Made by a program: the position numbers and the translations under genes. A stretch of 64,000 bases of DNA from Theristus sp. LFF4_11 (taxonomy: Eukaryota > Nematoda > Chromadorea > Monhysterida > Xyalidae): positions 1 to 64,000 of the forward strand of contig JASANC010003653.1 of assembly GCA_030248135.1 (NCBI GenBank). Direction: 5' to 3'. The number at the start of each line of letters is the position of its first letter. The first letter of the stretch is position 1. Shown here piece by piece: positions 1 through 12,600 of this stretch. The notes beneath the pieces were generated by a model. The model searched no databases, had not been told where the DNA came from, and saw only the letters and a program-made list of their open reading frames with translations.

Positions 1-195
1 CGTCGGCCAATCGGGCTGGGCCTGGGCCTATCAATCTCGTATATCGAATCAGCAATCCTGTCCTGTTCGATTGAAATAATTGATTCATGGCAGCTATATG
101 TTCAGTTTTTCCGGATGGATGTATAAGTTCTTTATGCACCTAATAAGCACCCAGGCCAGGACATTCATGGACAACATCTGCGCAGTTTTGCTCAC

Positions 196-3100
196 CAGCA
201 GCTGCATCAGCCTGTTGTTGCTGCTGTTCACTGGCCATCAATAACGCCATCGCACACAGCGGATCCTTCGTCATCAACTTTATCATGCCCATCATGAACG
301 TGTATGCGACCATGTACACGATATCTGTAAAACAAGCAAAAATGAATGTAAATTTTCAAAAACCTCCAAAACAATCAGAAAAAGGAAACAGTTGAGATGA
401 GCCGAGAAGCAGCATTCCAGCAAATCGCATGTTCCCACCGACCGAACGTATCAGCGGTCTCCTCAACGACGGCGGGCGCCTGCTGTCGCACTGGCTGTTG
501 TTGGTGTGCTGCGACCGTGTACTGCTGTGCTGCGTGCGACTGGTGCGCTGCGTAATGCAAGGTCAATACCTGCAAAAACAGGGTGACCTTATGCAATGTT
601 TATGTCCAAGTGTAATCATCATGTCCAAGTTTGAGTCCATGGGCAATCATCGTCAACAAACGTTTCAAGCTCAAGCTGTAAGTTGCGCGCACAAATATCT
701 TTGTTTTGCAGTTTGATTGTCATAAAATCTTCAAACTGAACTCGCCAACGCGTGCGCACCTGTTTCATGGGCGCCTGCTGGTGTGCCGGCTGCGCGACGA
801 CTCTCTGCGTTGGTATCTGCTGCTGTTGTTGTTGTTGTGCGTGCATCTGTGCACCGTACACAGTGGACTGACTGTGCACTGGCTGTTGTTGCAACTGGTG
901 GATGTAGCTGCCGGTGGGTTGCACGTTCGTCTGTGGCACCATCGATGCGATGAATGCACCAGCGCCCGGTTTGCTCGCGCCAGCTGCCGCGCGCAGTGAC
1001 GCTTCGCCTGGAAATCGCATTTGGCGTTATCGTTTCAGTCAGGAAAATACACAGATTCAAAATTCAAACACAAGTCTTTTGGATTCAGTCAACACGTCAG
1101 TAATTTGCGCATTCCGGCATTTGAGTCAAGCATGCTGATTGGCTGCATCGAGCTGGTTCGACCAATCCGTGATCACAATTACCGTATTACCTCTATTAAA
1201 CCCCCCCCCCCCAAAATTAAACCCCCCCCCCAAAATAAACCCCCACCCCCTCGACAAGTTTCCAAATAATCCCCCCCCAAAAATAATCCCCCATGGGGGA
1301 TTATTGAAACCTGTTTGGAACACATACCCAGCGAATTCAGTGGCTGGTTGCCGTGAAAATGATGAAATTGTGCTACCAAAGGCCCCACAAATGGATGAGT
1401 TAATGGTAATTTCATTACAAAAGGCTGTTGTAAAAGGAAATTTCTATGTAGAGTAGAAGTTTCTGCGACTTCCTTCCTGCCATGGAAGGTATTTTTGCCA
1501 TTTTGCCCACTCCTAAAAATGGTTTCCAAATAAACCCCCCCCCCCCCAAAATAAAGCCCCCCCCCCAAAAAATGACCCCCCCCCCCCAGACGTCGCTGAA
1601 GAACTAAGCCCCCAGGGGGGTTTATTAGAGGTAATACGGTAGGGTTGAAAAAAATCGGTATTTTTCAAATCGCGGTAAAAAAAACAAGTATTTTTACCGT
1701 TTTTTACCGGTAAAAAAAAACGGGAAAAAAACGGAATATTATTTAGTGAGAATTGTTGAAAACCAATGGTACGAAGACTCGTACAACAAGTTACGAGTTG
1801 TTGAAGTTAGTCTTTCGTGACAAAACACAACCCACAAGTGTGTTTTTTTGCCAATGTAACAGAAACCATGATTCTGACAGGCTTTTGAACATCAAATTCA
1901 ATAAAATACAGCTTCGAACAATTGACCAAGGCATATGTATGTTTATTCTTTGGTATGATCACAATCACAACCGGAAATTTGGTCACAAGCTCAATCACAG
2001 TACCACTTTTTGTAGCTGCATAGAAAGAAAGACATGTATGGATGTGTACGGACCAGAACCGTGCGACGGTGTGGTGAAACGTGGTGCAGATGCCGCAAGT
2101 AAAATTTGCGGCAGATTCACCTATTTTGCGGCATCTTCACCGTGTTCCTACACACCGTTTTTTATACACACCTAAATTCCGTTTTTGCGGCACCAAATGG
2201 ACGGTCGAGTGGTATAAAATTTTCTCGAATAATATCCTGTTTTATTCGTGGCATTTTTGTTGTTTCTTGCAGTCAGGTTGCTTTCTAAAAAATATTTCAC
2301 TCGCGACGCGCCAGTTTCACTGAAACACGAAAGACCAAATTCTGGCGTTCACGGCCAATTCGATAGGGAAAGGGTGTTTGGCTTGGTGGTCCGCTCCCAT
2401 GACGAAAGAAAGGCAAAAGCCAAAGTCATCCCCCAGTTAGGATACAAAAATGAAATCCGAATTTTTCACTCAGGACTCAGCGCATACACAAGCACACGAA
2501 AAACAAGAAAACAAAATACTGCTTTTCTGTGTTGCCCGCAGGTTCTTGTTTTCGTCGGGTCGGGGTCGGGCACACTTGATGTTGGTACCATTAAGTGCAA
2601 AACTATGACCAAAACAAAGGAAACACAATAAAAAAATTCACGTCAAAAATTGAAAAAACCGGAAAAAAACGAAAAAAACGGGAAAAATACCTCCATCCAT
2701 CCATCCATTTTATACCTGGTTGTTTTCCCGTTTTTTTCAGGACCCCATTTTTAGCCTCCGTAAAAAAACGCGTAATAAAACGCGTTTTTTTACCGGTAAA
2801 AAAACCGGTATTTTTACCTTTTCAACCCTAATCACAATTATTCAAAAGCAGCCAATGAGCTAATTACCAATAATTTACAGGTAGGCTGTAAACATAGCAG
2901 TTTTTTAGCGGTCGGCTAAGGTGGACAGCGTTTACCAATCAGTTAGTCAGCCCAATTTAAAAGTCGCAAACAGCTGAATGTGACGATGAATGAATGAGCT
3001 AAAGTTCGACCTGCAGTTTGTCTTCGATTTCCGAATGCCATGATTTAATGCCATAAATTACCTTGACTGACGGCGGACACCGTGGCGGCCGAGAAGCGTG

Positions 3101-5702
3101 AGATCCTGATCTTCTTCTGCGCCGCCGCGCCGCCGGCCGTCGCGCCCACGGGCGTCATCGTGTGCGCGAACGCGGCCGTGCCGAGTACAGGGGAGGCCGG
3201 CTGCTGGCGACGTCGCATCGGCATCAGGTCGCGGTGATCGTCCATCGGCGTGCTCGAGCGCGAGTCGTCCGAGATTGGCGTTGGACTGACATCGATGGCG
3301 CCACCGATCGGTGCAGCTGCCGCCGACGCCACCACGCCGCTCTCGTCGTTCTCGTAGCGTTCGGCGCCGGCGGCGGATCGATCGAGCGCATCGTCAACGT
3401 CGCCGTCGTCGTTGCGTGCAGCCGCCGCTGCTGCAGCCGCCGCGGCCGCCTGTTGTTGCTGTTGTTGTTGCTCAGCGGCTTTAGCGGCCGCAGCCTGTAG
3501 CGCCTTGCGACGCTTGTCCACGTCCGCCTCCCACGTCTCGAACTGCGTGACATACTGCTGGTAGGCGGTGGTGCCGGCGAGTTTGCTGCAACAGCCGACA
3601 GTGTTTGCTTTTGTGGTGAATCGCACTTTCTTCTGAACGCCCGTTCACACTGACGTTATGCGTGTACGGCACGTCACGTCAGGCTTCGTGTCATTGCATA
3701 GTGCCCTTGGGGGGGGGGGAGGGGGCTACGTCCACGCAGGTCAACATGAATGGCCTTAAACCGTGCCCAGGGCGGCATTGTGGTGGAGTGGGACCTTGTG
3801 AATTCTGTGTCCGCAATGGGGTGAACATTGCCACAAATCTGAAAAAATGCGTGCTCACAGTTCACCGCATGGCGGCAGATTAACAAAATTCCGTCCGCCA
3901 CACGGACGGGTATGCTGAGAACAGTGGGAGTTTGGGAGTGCGTCGCTTTTGTGTTTTAACACGTACATGTTTCAAACCAAACCTATTTTGCGTCTTCCAC
4001 TCTTCGAACTGCTGCCGGTATTCGCGGTACTGCCGTTCGAGCTCTTGCAGCTCGCGTTGCTTTGCACTCTGCAACACAGAGCAACAAATGTTGCGAAGTT
4101 TTGGAAATTGTCAAAATCAGAAACGTAGTTTGAATGATAAAATCATGAGGTCAATAAAATTCAATGACAAAACACAAAACATTAACACAAACAAAAGTCC
4201 TGAACAATATCAACTGGCAAGTGAACAACAGTTTCCCAGGTTACAGTGAAGTTTATATGAAAGTTCAGCAATGTTCAGAATGCAGAGGCATGAACTCTTA
4301 TAAGCATTGATGAACCAGTATTTAACGACCGCGTAGCTATGTTTTAACACAGCCATGCGTCATTAAACACTGCTTCATGATCATGATGAATGCCGTTTTG
4401 CAAGGAACGAGGGAAAACCAATCTTACTAAAATTTATGATTTCTGATGACGGTCAAACAACATAGACAATTGATAACGGTTATGTTGATGCAACTGTGAG
4501 TGGTTATTTGTTTTCGGGGCTTGGTGTTAAACAGACTTTTCTGACAAAAAATAATGATAGAGATTGACACTACTGACAGACTATCGCATGTGCAAATCGA
4601 GAATGAAAACTGAACTATATCAGCAATCAGCATGTGACTGAAAAGTATGATTACCTTAAAATTCCAACATGCTGCTATCATGCTGATTGGGACTCACATG
4701 AGACATGAGACAACAGATCGATGAAAGTTTTTTGAGTTTTCGAAAAAAGGTAAACAGCGTTTGCCAGCTAGCCAACCATGGAATTTACCATTTGCATAAA
4801 ACACCACTTTGAACTAACGTCTTGTTAATGAAGATCAAGATTTCCATTAAATTACATCTATTTTTGTGCTTGTTTGTTGTTCGTGCAATGCAAACAATTT
4901 CATTCTCAAATCCCACGACGATACCTGTTGTGCCTGTGGCAGTAATAGTGAGTGACCATGATTTCTTATGCTGTAGCAGTACCGTGGGCGGGGGGGGGTG
5001 GGGGGGGGTACACCCCCCCCCAGAGCACCCGAGACCGTCGGGTGGGGGGGGGGGGGGGCACCGTGCCACCCCCCCCCCCCTAAAACCGGGCACCCCCCCC
5101 CCCATCGTACCCCCCCCCCCTCGAAAATTTGGCCGACACCCCCCCCCCCCCCCCCCATGAAATTTTGTCTGGCGGACACCCCCCCCCCCCCAAATTTTCT
5201 GCGCACCCTAATTTTTTTTCGAAAATACTGATTTTTTGTGTTTTAAGTCGATAATATAAGCTGTATATATTTTAAATTGACCCTCTTCGTTGTAATTTAA
5301 ATGGTTTTGCAGGAAAAGTTCGCGTTTTTCCTTTCAAATTTGAGCGAAAAAATTTCATGGGGGGGTGGGGGGGTGGGACCCCCCCACAGAAAATTTTGAA
5401 AAAATGCACCCCCCCATGGGACCCCCCTGGGGGGGTCCCACGTTACCATAGGTTGGACCCCCCCTCACTTTTTGGTCGGCACCCCCCCCCACGGTACCAT
5501 ACCCCCCCCTCGAAAATTTTTTTGGGCCCACGGTACTGTGCTGTAGCTGTGCTGTATCACAGTCCACAATCACACAGAAAACAGCCAAATTCACAAAAAA
5601 GTTAAAAGAAACCATGCGGTTTGAATGGGACAAAACCTGCGGGGCACCAGGCGAAGCACGAGCCTGCGAAAGATCGGATGTCGCCGCGGAACTTGCTGCC
5701 AT
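196..5702 (-). CDS. P/Q-rich nuclear-type protein, left-arm copy (5' exons only)
   Basis: Inverted copy of the gene at 9,689-16,715. Exons read on the minus strand: 5,702-5,637 (ATG start), 4,068-3,983, 3,585-3,062, 1,007-760, 569-443 and 324-196. The phases agree at every junction, and exon lengths equal those of the right copy. The remaining exons would lie beyond base 1. Compared with the right copy, the fifth exon has a Ser to Leu change. The sixth has three A/T transversions within about 12 bases, changing Glu, Asn and Asp to Val, Tyr and Val. Exon 3 appears to differ by one synonymous change. There is no stop or frameshift in the visible part, so it looks like a functional duplicate rather than a pseudogene, unless the arm is an assembly product. 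Function is not recognised. Confidence 0.7.
1180..1641. mobile_element. Inverted-repeat element, TACCGTATTACC family (left-arm copy)
   Basis: Ends are inverted copies of TACCGTATTACCTCTA, flanked by TA. Inside are alternating poly-C/poly-G tracts within AATAAACCCCC repeats, and a unique core. There is no coding capacity for a transposase, so this is MITE-like. The inverted arm copy is at 13,710-14,165 and a diverged independent copy is at 40,442-40,852. Confidence 0.8.
1640..2830. mobile_element. Inverted-repeat element, TAGGGTTGAAAA family (left-arm copy)
   Basis: The terminal TAGGGTTGAAAA and TTTTCAACCCTA are inverted repeats. They are followed inward by CGGTATTTTT and TTTTTACCGGTAAAA palindromes and about 900 bases of unique interior. 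It abuts the previous element, sharing its terminal TA. No transposase recognised. Mirrored at 12,524-13,711. Confidence 0.7.
4303..4394. mobile_element. About 90-base snapback element (left arm)
   Basis: A near-complete inverted repeat of the type GCATTCATGAA...TTTAGTGACGC...GCGTCACTAAA...TTCATGAATGC that can fold into one hairpin. The arm copy is at 10,959-11,051. Independent members lie at 20,031-20,150 and 59,982-60,075. Confidence 0.7.
4978..5537. mobile_element. G/C-tract element with AGTACCGTGGGC inverted ends (left arm)
   Basis: Bounded by AGTACCGTGGGC and GCCCACGGTACT. Inside are many runs of 6-16 G or C separated by short spacers (for example GTACGA, GAAATTTT), arranged so that runs of G at one end face runs of C at the other. 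It sits in intron 1 of the left gene copy. The central 120 bases are A+T-rich. Confidence 0.75.
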
Positions 5703-6677
5703 CTTCGGTCGTTCAAAAATCCGTGAGACTTTTGTTTCAAAATCTTTGCTGAACAACCGAACCGATAACGAGATGCCGATGAAGATTGAAGGAGACACAC
5801 ACACAGAAAGGATGATTTTTGGAGGGAAGCAAAACGGAAATTTCGCGTTTCTCCGTCAAAACTTGCATTCGCCGCCGTTGTTTTGTTGAACGTGAGCGTT
5901 CGTTGAACTTGAAAGCAAGAAGGGGAATGGATCCAGCAAACGTCTTTTCATAACTGCAATGCGCATAAAAACGATTAAATTTTCCTCCATTGGTTAAAAA
6001 AAATATTACAGCAATCGCCAGATCGCAGCTCAGGGTAGGGTTAGGGGAAAAAAAAATCCGGATTTTTTTTTAAATTAAAAAAAAATATTTTTTTTTTTAA
6101 AAAAAAAAAATTTTTTTTGCAAGTTAGGTTCGTTCGAAGCGTCTCGTCGAGCTGAGTTCATCTAGACTATTTCAGAACGATCCGGGAAACTATAAGAGTG
6201 AAAATCGTGTTTTATTGAAATTATGTCCATTTCATAGAGGGAAAGTTGCATTTTCAACAGTAAAACAGGGCAATTTTTCACGTGTACTTGAATATTGAAC
6301 CGTTCTTAGTGGTTCCTCTTTAGAAAATTACCAAAATTTGACTGTGTTCAAAAATTCCTGTTTGCTGTAGCTAAGTCGGCAACCCCTGTCGACCCGGTCG
6401 CCCCCCAAGACACTTACTTTCAGGTTCAACCAGCTATGCTATCTGCCACATGGCGAGAGCCCACTCTTCAAATCTCGTATCGAAAACACGTATCACATAT
6501 TTCGCGACCACGTTGCGGGCAACTGACCGACGCAAGTTTAACACGGTAGTTTAGCTCAGCATCGCAAAGTTTTAACATGTGGACATGTTATCGGGTATCT
6601 GAAAAACGGCTCGTGTGATGTGGTATTAACCAACATCTCCGCTCAAATTGTTTAACAATATATCGCACAACTCCATT

Positions 6678-8710
6678 TAACCATAAATACGCAATTAACA
6701 AATATATTATATAGAGAAGGAAGGAGAGATGAGAATGAGAGAGAAGAAAGAGAAGAAGGAGGGGAAAAAGAAAAGAAGAGGGGAGAGAGAGAGGGAGAGT
6801 TAACATTAAGCAGTTTCGTGAAAATGTTTCGAAATTTGAATGCATGAATAAGTCACATTAGCAAAAGCTATTCGTCACACGTTCATTTAACCGCTAAAAT
6901 GCCTGCAGTGGCAGCCCTGTTTTCGATTCTACTATGACCTATTTTTTCAAACGTGTCCCACTGAAATGACGTCATATGCCGCCAAACATTCGCTTGCCGT
7001 TCACTGCAACCCAGACTTTCCGTTTAGCCGATTTCTTCCCGTAAACAAATGGTGAATGTCGAATCTGTCACACCAAACTGACATTTCAGTGCCTGTACTT
7101 TGGCAAACTAGCGTTTTTACAGCAAATGACGTCATTTTAGTCCGGACACGTTTGAATAAGTCCACAATATTAATATGTTGCAGTTGCGCTGGACCGGTCT
7201 GACTTCGATGGCAACAAACTTTCGCAAGTGTCCTCAGGTTTTCTCCTCGTCGTATCTCCTCAGATCGTCGCCCAGTATTGTCGTTTCCACTGTCATCGTC
7301 GTCGAAAAACGAGGTACACAACGACAATGACAAAGAACAACGCTTGCAAAGAAAAAACCAAATAGCGTCGTGTCGTCCTCGTTCATTGTTTGTCCCGACC
7401 CGAATTCCGAGCACGAAGCAAAAGAAATTTCGACTGTAGACGTTAAGAAGACCATGATAAGACAACAAGTGTTCACTTTTCACAAGTTTCTAAAAATATT
7501 CCGTCATTCCGATGCATGTTTAGCATTTTTTGTTTTGCCTTTGCGTTAAATTCCAATTCCTGATAAGGATGGTTAACTCCCAGACCGGGATCAGACAAGT
7601 ACAAACTATAAACAAAAACTAGAGCGTGAACTATCAAGAAAAAAACTGGAGCTATTTTTAAATAAAAATACCAACCCCGCTTTACACTAAGTAATTTTAG
7701 TTAGTTAAAACAATGACGTGCACCGCGTTTTTTTTGACGCGGTGATCGATTAACGATCAACTTTATTCCAAATTTCGGTCAATTCATAACAATCCCATAA
7801 CTTCCATCATGTTTTATGTATACATTTTATTTCAACTTTCCTTTTTCAGTTCATTTCAGTGACCTCTCGAAAGTTGCCAACACTGCCCTGCTGTGGTCAA
7901 AAAAACTTCAGAACTCAAATATGATGGTCATTGTTTTGTTGACCACATTTTATTGTTAGTAAAAACTAATTTGTACGTTTTGTACGCATGCCTACAAACA
8001 AATGATGCCACGAAATTAAAGAAACAAACAATTGATGAAATTTGTCAATGAATAAAATAAATGATGGTAAATGTGAGTGGTCTGAATGGATAAGCAGATG
8101 ACTCTTGGCTGTTTTCGATTTGCCGTCTCGATTTGCGCGGTGTTGTCCATCAATAACACCGTAGGTCAAGCGGTCAGTGTTTTCTCTGTTCGTTCGGTTG
8201 CTACAATAATGCATTACATTTTTTTCAAAAAAACAAAACAACGTTAACAATCATTTACTAAACAACACAGCGCTGCGCAGGCCCTGAGCTAGGGTTAGGG
8301 GCTTTGAAAAAAAAAATTTTTTTTTATTTTTTTTTTCGTTTTTTTTTTTAAAAAAAATTTGGATTTTTTTTTTCAAACTTAAAAAAAAAAATTTGAAAAT
8401 TTTTTCTTCTACTTTGCTCTGAAAATTCGATTTATGGCATAATTTTTTGAAAGTTCAAACCAAATTTTCTTCCCAACTTCTTTGTGTGCTTAGGTAAATG
8501 TCATTATTTGGTCATTTTGACCGACGTACTCCATGTTTTTCGGTTTGGATGACTTCTAGAGTCAATTTTTAGCGTTGAAATGACTTAACTGAATTGAAAT
8601 ATCGTTTCAGAAATCGTTTTCTTGCAACTTAGAACATGTTTTTCAGTCGGTAGGCCATGAGATGAACATGAACATGATATCTTGTTGATTGGCGTATGTT
8701 ATAGGTCTAC
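6678..8710. other. Spacer between the palindrome arms, no gene seen
   Basis: About 2 kb of A+T-rich unique DNA separating the arms. It holds one inverted-repeat element of the family also found at 19.1 and 44.1 kb (6,934-7,165), a purine-rich stretch at 6,716-6,800, a short hairpin around GACGCGGTG/CACCGCG near 7,720-7,745, and the start of a TAGGGTTAGGGG element at about 8,288. I see no convincing coding exon. The two gene copies in the arms are transcribed outward from this side, so their promoters could lie here or in the inner arms. Confidence 0.6.
6934..7165. mobile_element. About 230-base inverted-repeat element (TTCAAACGTGTCC family)
   Basis: Both ends carry TTCAAACGTGTCC...AATGACGTCAT in inverted orientation (about 35 bases). 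The middle contains GTAAACAAATGGTGAATGTCG. The same element lies at 44,057-44,292 in opposite orientation, and a diverged member at 19,148-19,335. Confidence 0.8.
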
Positions 8711-9355
8711 AATGGAGTTGTGCGATATATTGTTAAACAATTTGAGCGGAGATGTTGGTTAATAACCACATCACACGACCGTTTTTCAGATACCCGATAA
8801 CATGGCCACATGTTAAAACTTGCGTGCTGAGCTAAACTAACGTGTTAAACTTGCGTCTGTCAGTTGCCCGCAACGTGATCGCGAAATCATGGTACGTGTT
8901 TTCGATACGATGATTTGAAGAGTGGGCTCTCGCCATGTGGCAGATAGCATAGCTGGTTGAACCTGAAAGTAAGTGTCTTGGGGGGGGGGCGACCGGGTCG
9001 ACAGGGGTTGCCGACTTAGCTACAGCAAACAGGAATTTTTGAACACAGTCAAATTTTGGTAATTTTCTAAAGAGGAACCACTAAGAACGGTTCAATATTC
9101 AAGTACACGTGAAAAATTGCCCTGTTTTACTGTTGAAAATGCAACTTTCCCTCTATGAAATGGACATAATTTCAATAAAACACGATTTTCACTCTTATAG
9201 TTTCCCGGATCGTTCTGAAATAGTCTAGATGAACTCAGCTCGACGAGACGCTTCGAACGAACCTAACTTGTAAAAAAAATTTTTTTTTTTAAAAAAAAAA
9301 AATTTTTTTTTTAATTTAAAAAAAAAATCCGGATTTTTTTTTTCCCCTAACCCTA
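8288..9355. mobile_element. Putative TAGGGTTAGGGG inverted-repeat element spanning the arm boundary
   Basis: Starts GCTAGGGTTAGGGGCTTTG and ends TTCCCCTAACCCTACC, with long poly-A/poly-T blocks next to each end. Only its 3' part (from 8,711) is mirrored in the left arm (to 6,036), so the inner edge of the palindrome falls inside this element. Treating it as one element rather than two neighbours is an inference. Confidence 0.5.
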
Positions 9356-9688
9356 CCCTGAGCTGCGATCTGGCGATTGCTGTAATATTTTTTTTAACCA
9401 ATGGAGGAAAATTTAATCGTTTTTATGCGCATTGCAGTTATGAAAAGACGTTTGCTGGATCCATTCCCCTTCTTGCTTTCAAGTTCAACGTACGCTCACG
9501 TTCAACAAAACAACGGCGGCGAATGCAAGTTTTGACGGAGAAACGCGAAATTTCCGTTTTGCTTCCCTCCAAAAATCATCCTTTCTGTGTGTGTGTCTCC
9601 TTCAATCTTCATCGGCATCTCGTTATCGGTTCGGTTGTTCAGCAAAGATTTTGAAACAAAAGTCTCACGGATTTTTGAACGACCGAAG

Positions 9689-12600
9689 ATGGCAGCAAGT
9701 TCCGCGGCGACATCCGATCTTTCGCAGGCTCGTGCTTCGCCTGGTGCCCCGCAGGTTTTGTCCCATTCAAACCGCATGGTTTCTTTTAACTTTTTTGTGA
9801 ATTTGGCTGTTTTCTGTGTGATTGTGGACTGTGATACAGCACAGCTACAGCACAGTACCGTGGGCCCAAAAAATTTTCGAGGGGGGGTATGGTACCGGGG
9901 GGGGGGGTGCTGACCAAAAAGTGAGGGGGGGTCCAACCTATGGTAACGTGGGACCCCCCAGGGGGGTCCCATGGGGGGTGCATTTTTTCAAAATTTTCTG
10001 TGGGGGTCCCCCCCCCCCCCCCCCCATGAAATTTTTTCGCTCAAATTTGAAAGGAAAAACGCTAAATTTTGCTGCAAAATCTTTGAAATAACAATGAAGA
10101 TGGTCAAGTTATCATATATTCAGCTTATATTATGGACTTTATAGACAAAAATCATGATTTTCGAAAAATTTAGGGTGTGAGAAAATTTGGGGGGGGGGGT
10201 GTCCGCCAGACAAAATTTCATGGGGGGGGGGGGGTGTCGGCCAATTTTCGAGGGGGGGGGGTACGATGGGGGGGGTGCCCGGTTTTGGGGGGGTGGCCGG
10301 TGCCCCCCCCCCCCCACCCGACGGTCTCGGGTGTTGGGGGGGGTGTACCCCCCCCCCCCCCCCCGCCCACGGTACTGCTACAGCATAAGAAATCATGGTC
10401 ACTCACTATTACTGCCACAGGCACAACAGGTATCGTCGTGGGATTTGAGAATGAAATTGTTTGCATTGCACGAACAACAAACAAGCACAAAAATAGATGT
10501 AATTTAATGGAAATCTTGATCTTCATTAACAAGACGTTAGTTCAAAGTGGTGTTTTATGCAAATGGTAAATTCCATGGTTGGCTAGCTGGCAAACGCTGT
10601 TTACCTTTTTTCGAAAACTCAAAAAAACTTTCATCGATCTGTTGTCTCATGTCTCATGTGAGTCCCAATCAGCATGATAGCAGCATGTTGGAATTTTAAG
10701 GTAATCATACTTTTCAGTCACATGCTGATTGCTGATATAGTTCAGTTTTCATTCTCGATTTGCACATGCGATAGTCTGTCAGTAGTGTCAATCTCTATCA
10801 TTATTTTTGTCATAAAAGTCTGTTTAACACCAAGCCCCGAAAACAAATAACCACTCACAGTTGCATCAACATAACCGTTATCAATTGTCTATGTTGTTTG
10901 ACCGTCATCAGAAATCATAAATTTTAGTAAGATTGGTTTTCCCTCGTTCCTTGTAAAGCGGCATTCATCATGATCATGAAGCAGTGTTTAATGACGCATG
11001 GCTGTGTTAAAACATAGCTACGCGGTCGTTAAATACTGGTTCATCAATGCTTATAAGAGTTCATGCCTCTGCATTCTGAACATTGCTGAACTTTCATATA
11101 AACTTCACTGTAACCTGGGAAACTGTTGTTCACTTGCCAGTTGATATTGTTCAGGACTTTTGTTTGTGTTAATGTTTTGTGTTTTGTCATTGAATTTTAT
11201 TGACCTCATGATTTTATCATTCAAACTACGTTTCTGATTTTGACAATTTCCAAAACTTCGCAACATTTGTTGCTCTGTGTTGCAGAGTGCAAAGCAACGC
11301 GAGCTGCAAGAGCTCGAACGGCAGTACCGCGAATACCGGCAGCAGTTCGAAGAGTGGAAGACGCAAAATAGGTTTGGTTTGAAACATGTACGTGTTAAAA
11401 CACAAAAGCGACGCACTCCCAAACTCCCACTGTTCTCAGCATACCCGTCCGTGTGGCGGACGGAATTTTGTTAATCTGCCGCCATGCGGTGAACTGTGAG
11501 CACGCATTTTTTCAGATTTGTGGCAATGTTCACCCCATTGCGGACACAGAATTCACAAGGTCCCACTCCACCACAATGCCGCCCTGGGCACGGTTTAAGG
11601 CCATTCATGTTGACCTGCGTGGACGTAGCCCCCTCCCCCCCCCCCCAAGGGCACTATGCAATGACACGAAGCCTGACGTGACGTGCCGTACACGCATAAC
11701 GTCAGTGTGAACGGGCGTTCAGAAGAAAGTGCGATTCACCACAAAAGCAAACACTGTCGGCTGTTGCAGCAAACTCGCCGGCACCACCGCCTACCAGCAG
11801 TATGTCACGCAGTTCGAGACGTGGGAGGCGGACGTGGACAAGCGTCGCAAGGCGCTACAGGCTGCGGCCGCTAAAGCCGCTGAGCAACAACAACAGCAAC
11901 AACAGGCGGCCGCGGCGGCTGCAGCAGCGGCGGCTGCACGCAACGACGACGGCGACGTTGACGATGCGCTCGATCGATCCGCCGCCGGCGCCGAACGCTA
12001 CGAGAACGACGAGAGCGGCGTGGTTGCGTCGGCGGCAGCTGCACCGATCGGTGGCGCCATCGATGTCAGTCCAACGCCAATCTCGGACGACTCGCGCTCG
12101 AGCACGCCGATGGACGATCACCGCGACCTGATGCCGATGCGACGTCGCCAGCAGCCGGCCTCCCCTGTACTCGGCACGGCCGCGTTCGCGCACACGATGA
12201 CGCCCGTGGGCGCGACGGCCGGCGGCGCGGCGGCGCAGAAGAAGATCAGGATCTCACGCTTCTCGGCCGCCACGGTGTCCGCTGTCAGTCAAGGTAATTT
12301 ATGGCATTAAATCATGGCATTCGGAAATCGAAGACAAACTGCAGGTCGAACTTTAGCTCATTCATTCATCGTCACATTCAGCTGTTTGCGACTTTTAAAT
12401 TGGGCTGACTAACTGATTGGTAAACGCTGTCCACCTTAGCCGACCGCTAAAAACTGCTATGTTTACAGCCTACCTGTAAATTATTGGTAATTAGCTCATT
12501 GGCTGCTTTTGAATAATTGTGATTAGGGTTGAAAAGGTAAAAATACCGGTTTTTTTACCGGTAAAAAAACGCGTTTTAAAACGCGTTTTTTTACGGAGGC

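Larger units (their letters stand above)
1..6677. repeat. Left arm of a giant inverted repeat
   Basis: The sequence from base 1 to about 6,677 is the reverse complement of bases 8,711-15,339. Base 1 pairs with 15,339, so the arm is cut by the window edge and may continue outside it. The inner end is sharp: after the shared motif ACAACTCCATT the two arms differ completely. Most of the arm matches at an estimated 98-99 percent by eye, with differences mainly in poly-G/C and poly-A/T run lengths. It contains six exons of a minus-strand gene and several inverted-repeat elements. Confidence 0.95.

Noticed and set aside
1139..1568. Pro- and Gly-rich frames over poly-C/poly-G tracts (also 4,785-5,231 and 10,120-10,569)
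   Set aside because: They are translations of homopolymer runs whose lengths differ between copies, so the frames are not conserved.
1753..2631. Long open frames on both strands inside the TAGGGTTGAAAA element
   Set aside because: Composition is Cys/His/Phe-rich and repetitive with no transposase motif. The same frames occur only because the element is copied in both arms.
3162..3500. Leu/Arg/Val-rich frame opposite exon 3 of the left gene copy
   Set aside because: It is the antisense shadow of a GC-rich Ala/Gln exon that fits a spliced model on the other strand.
9350..9362. Telomere repeat (CCCTAACCCTA) suggesting a chromosome end
   Set aside because: Only about two units occur, within the end of an inverted-repeat element and followed by ordinary gene sequence.
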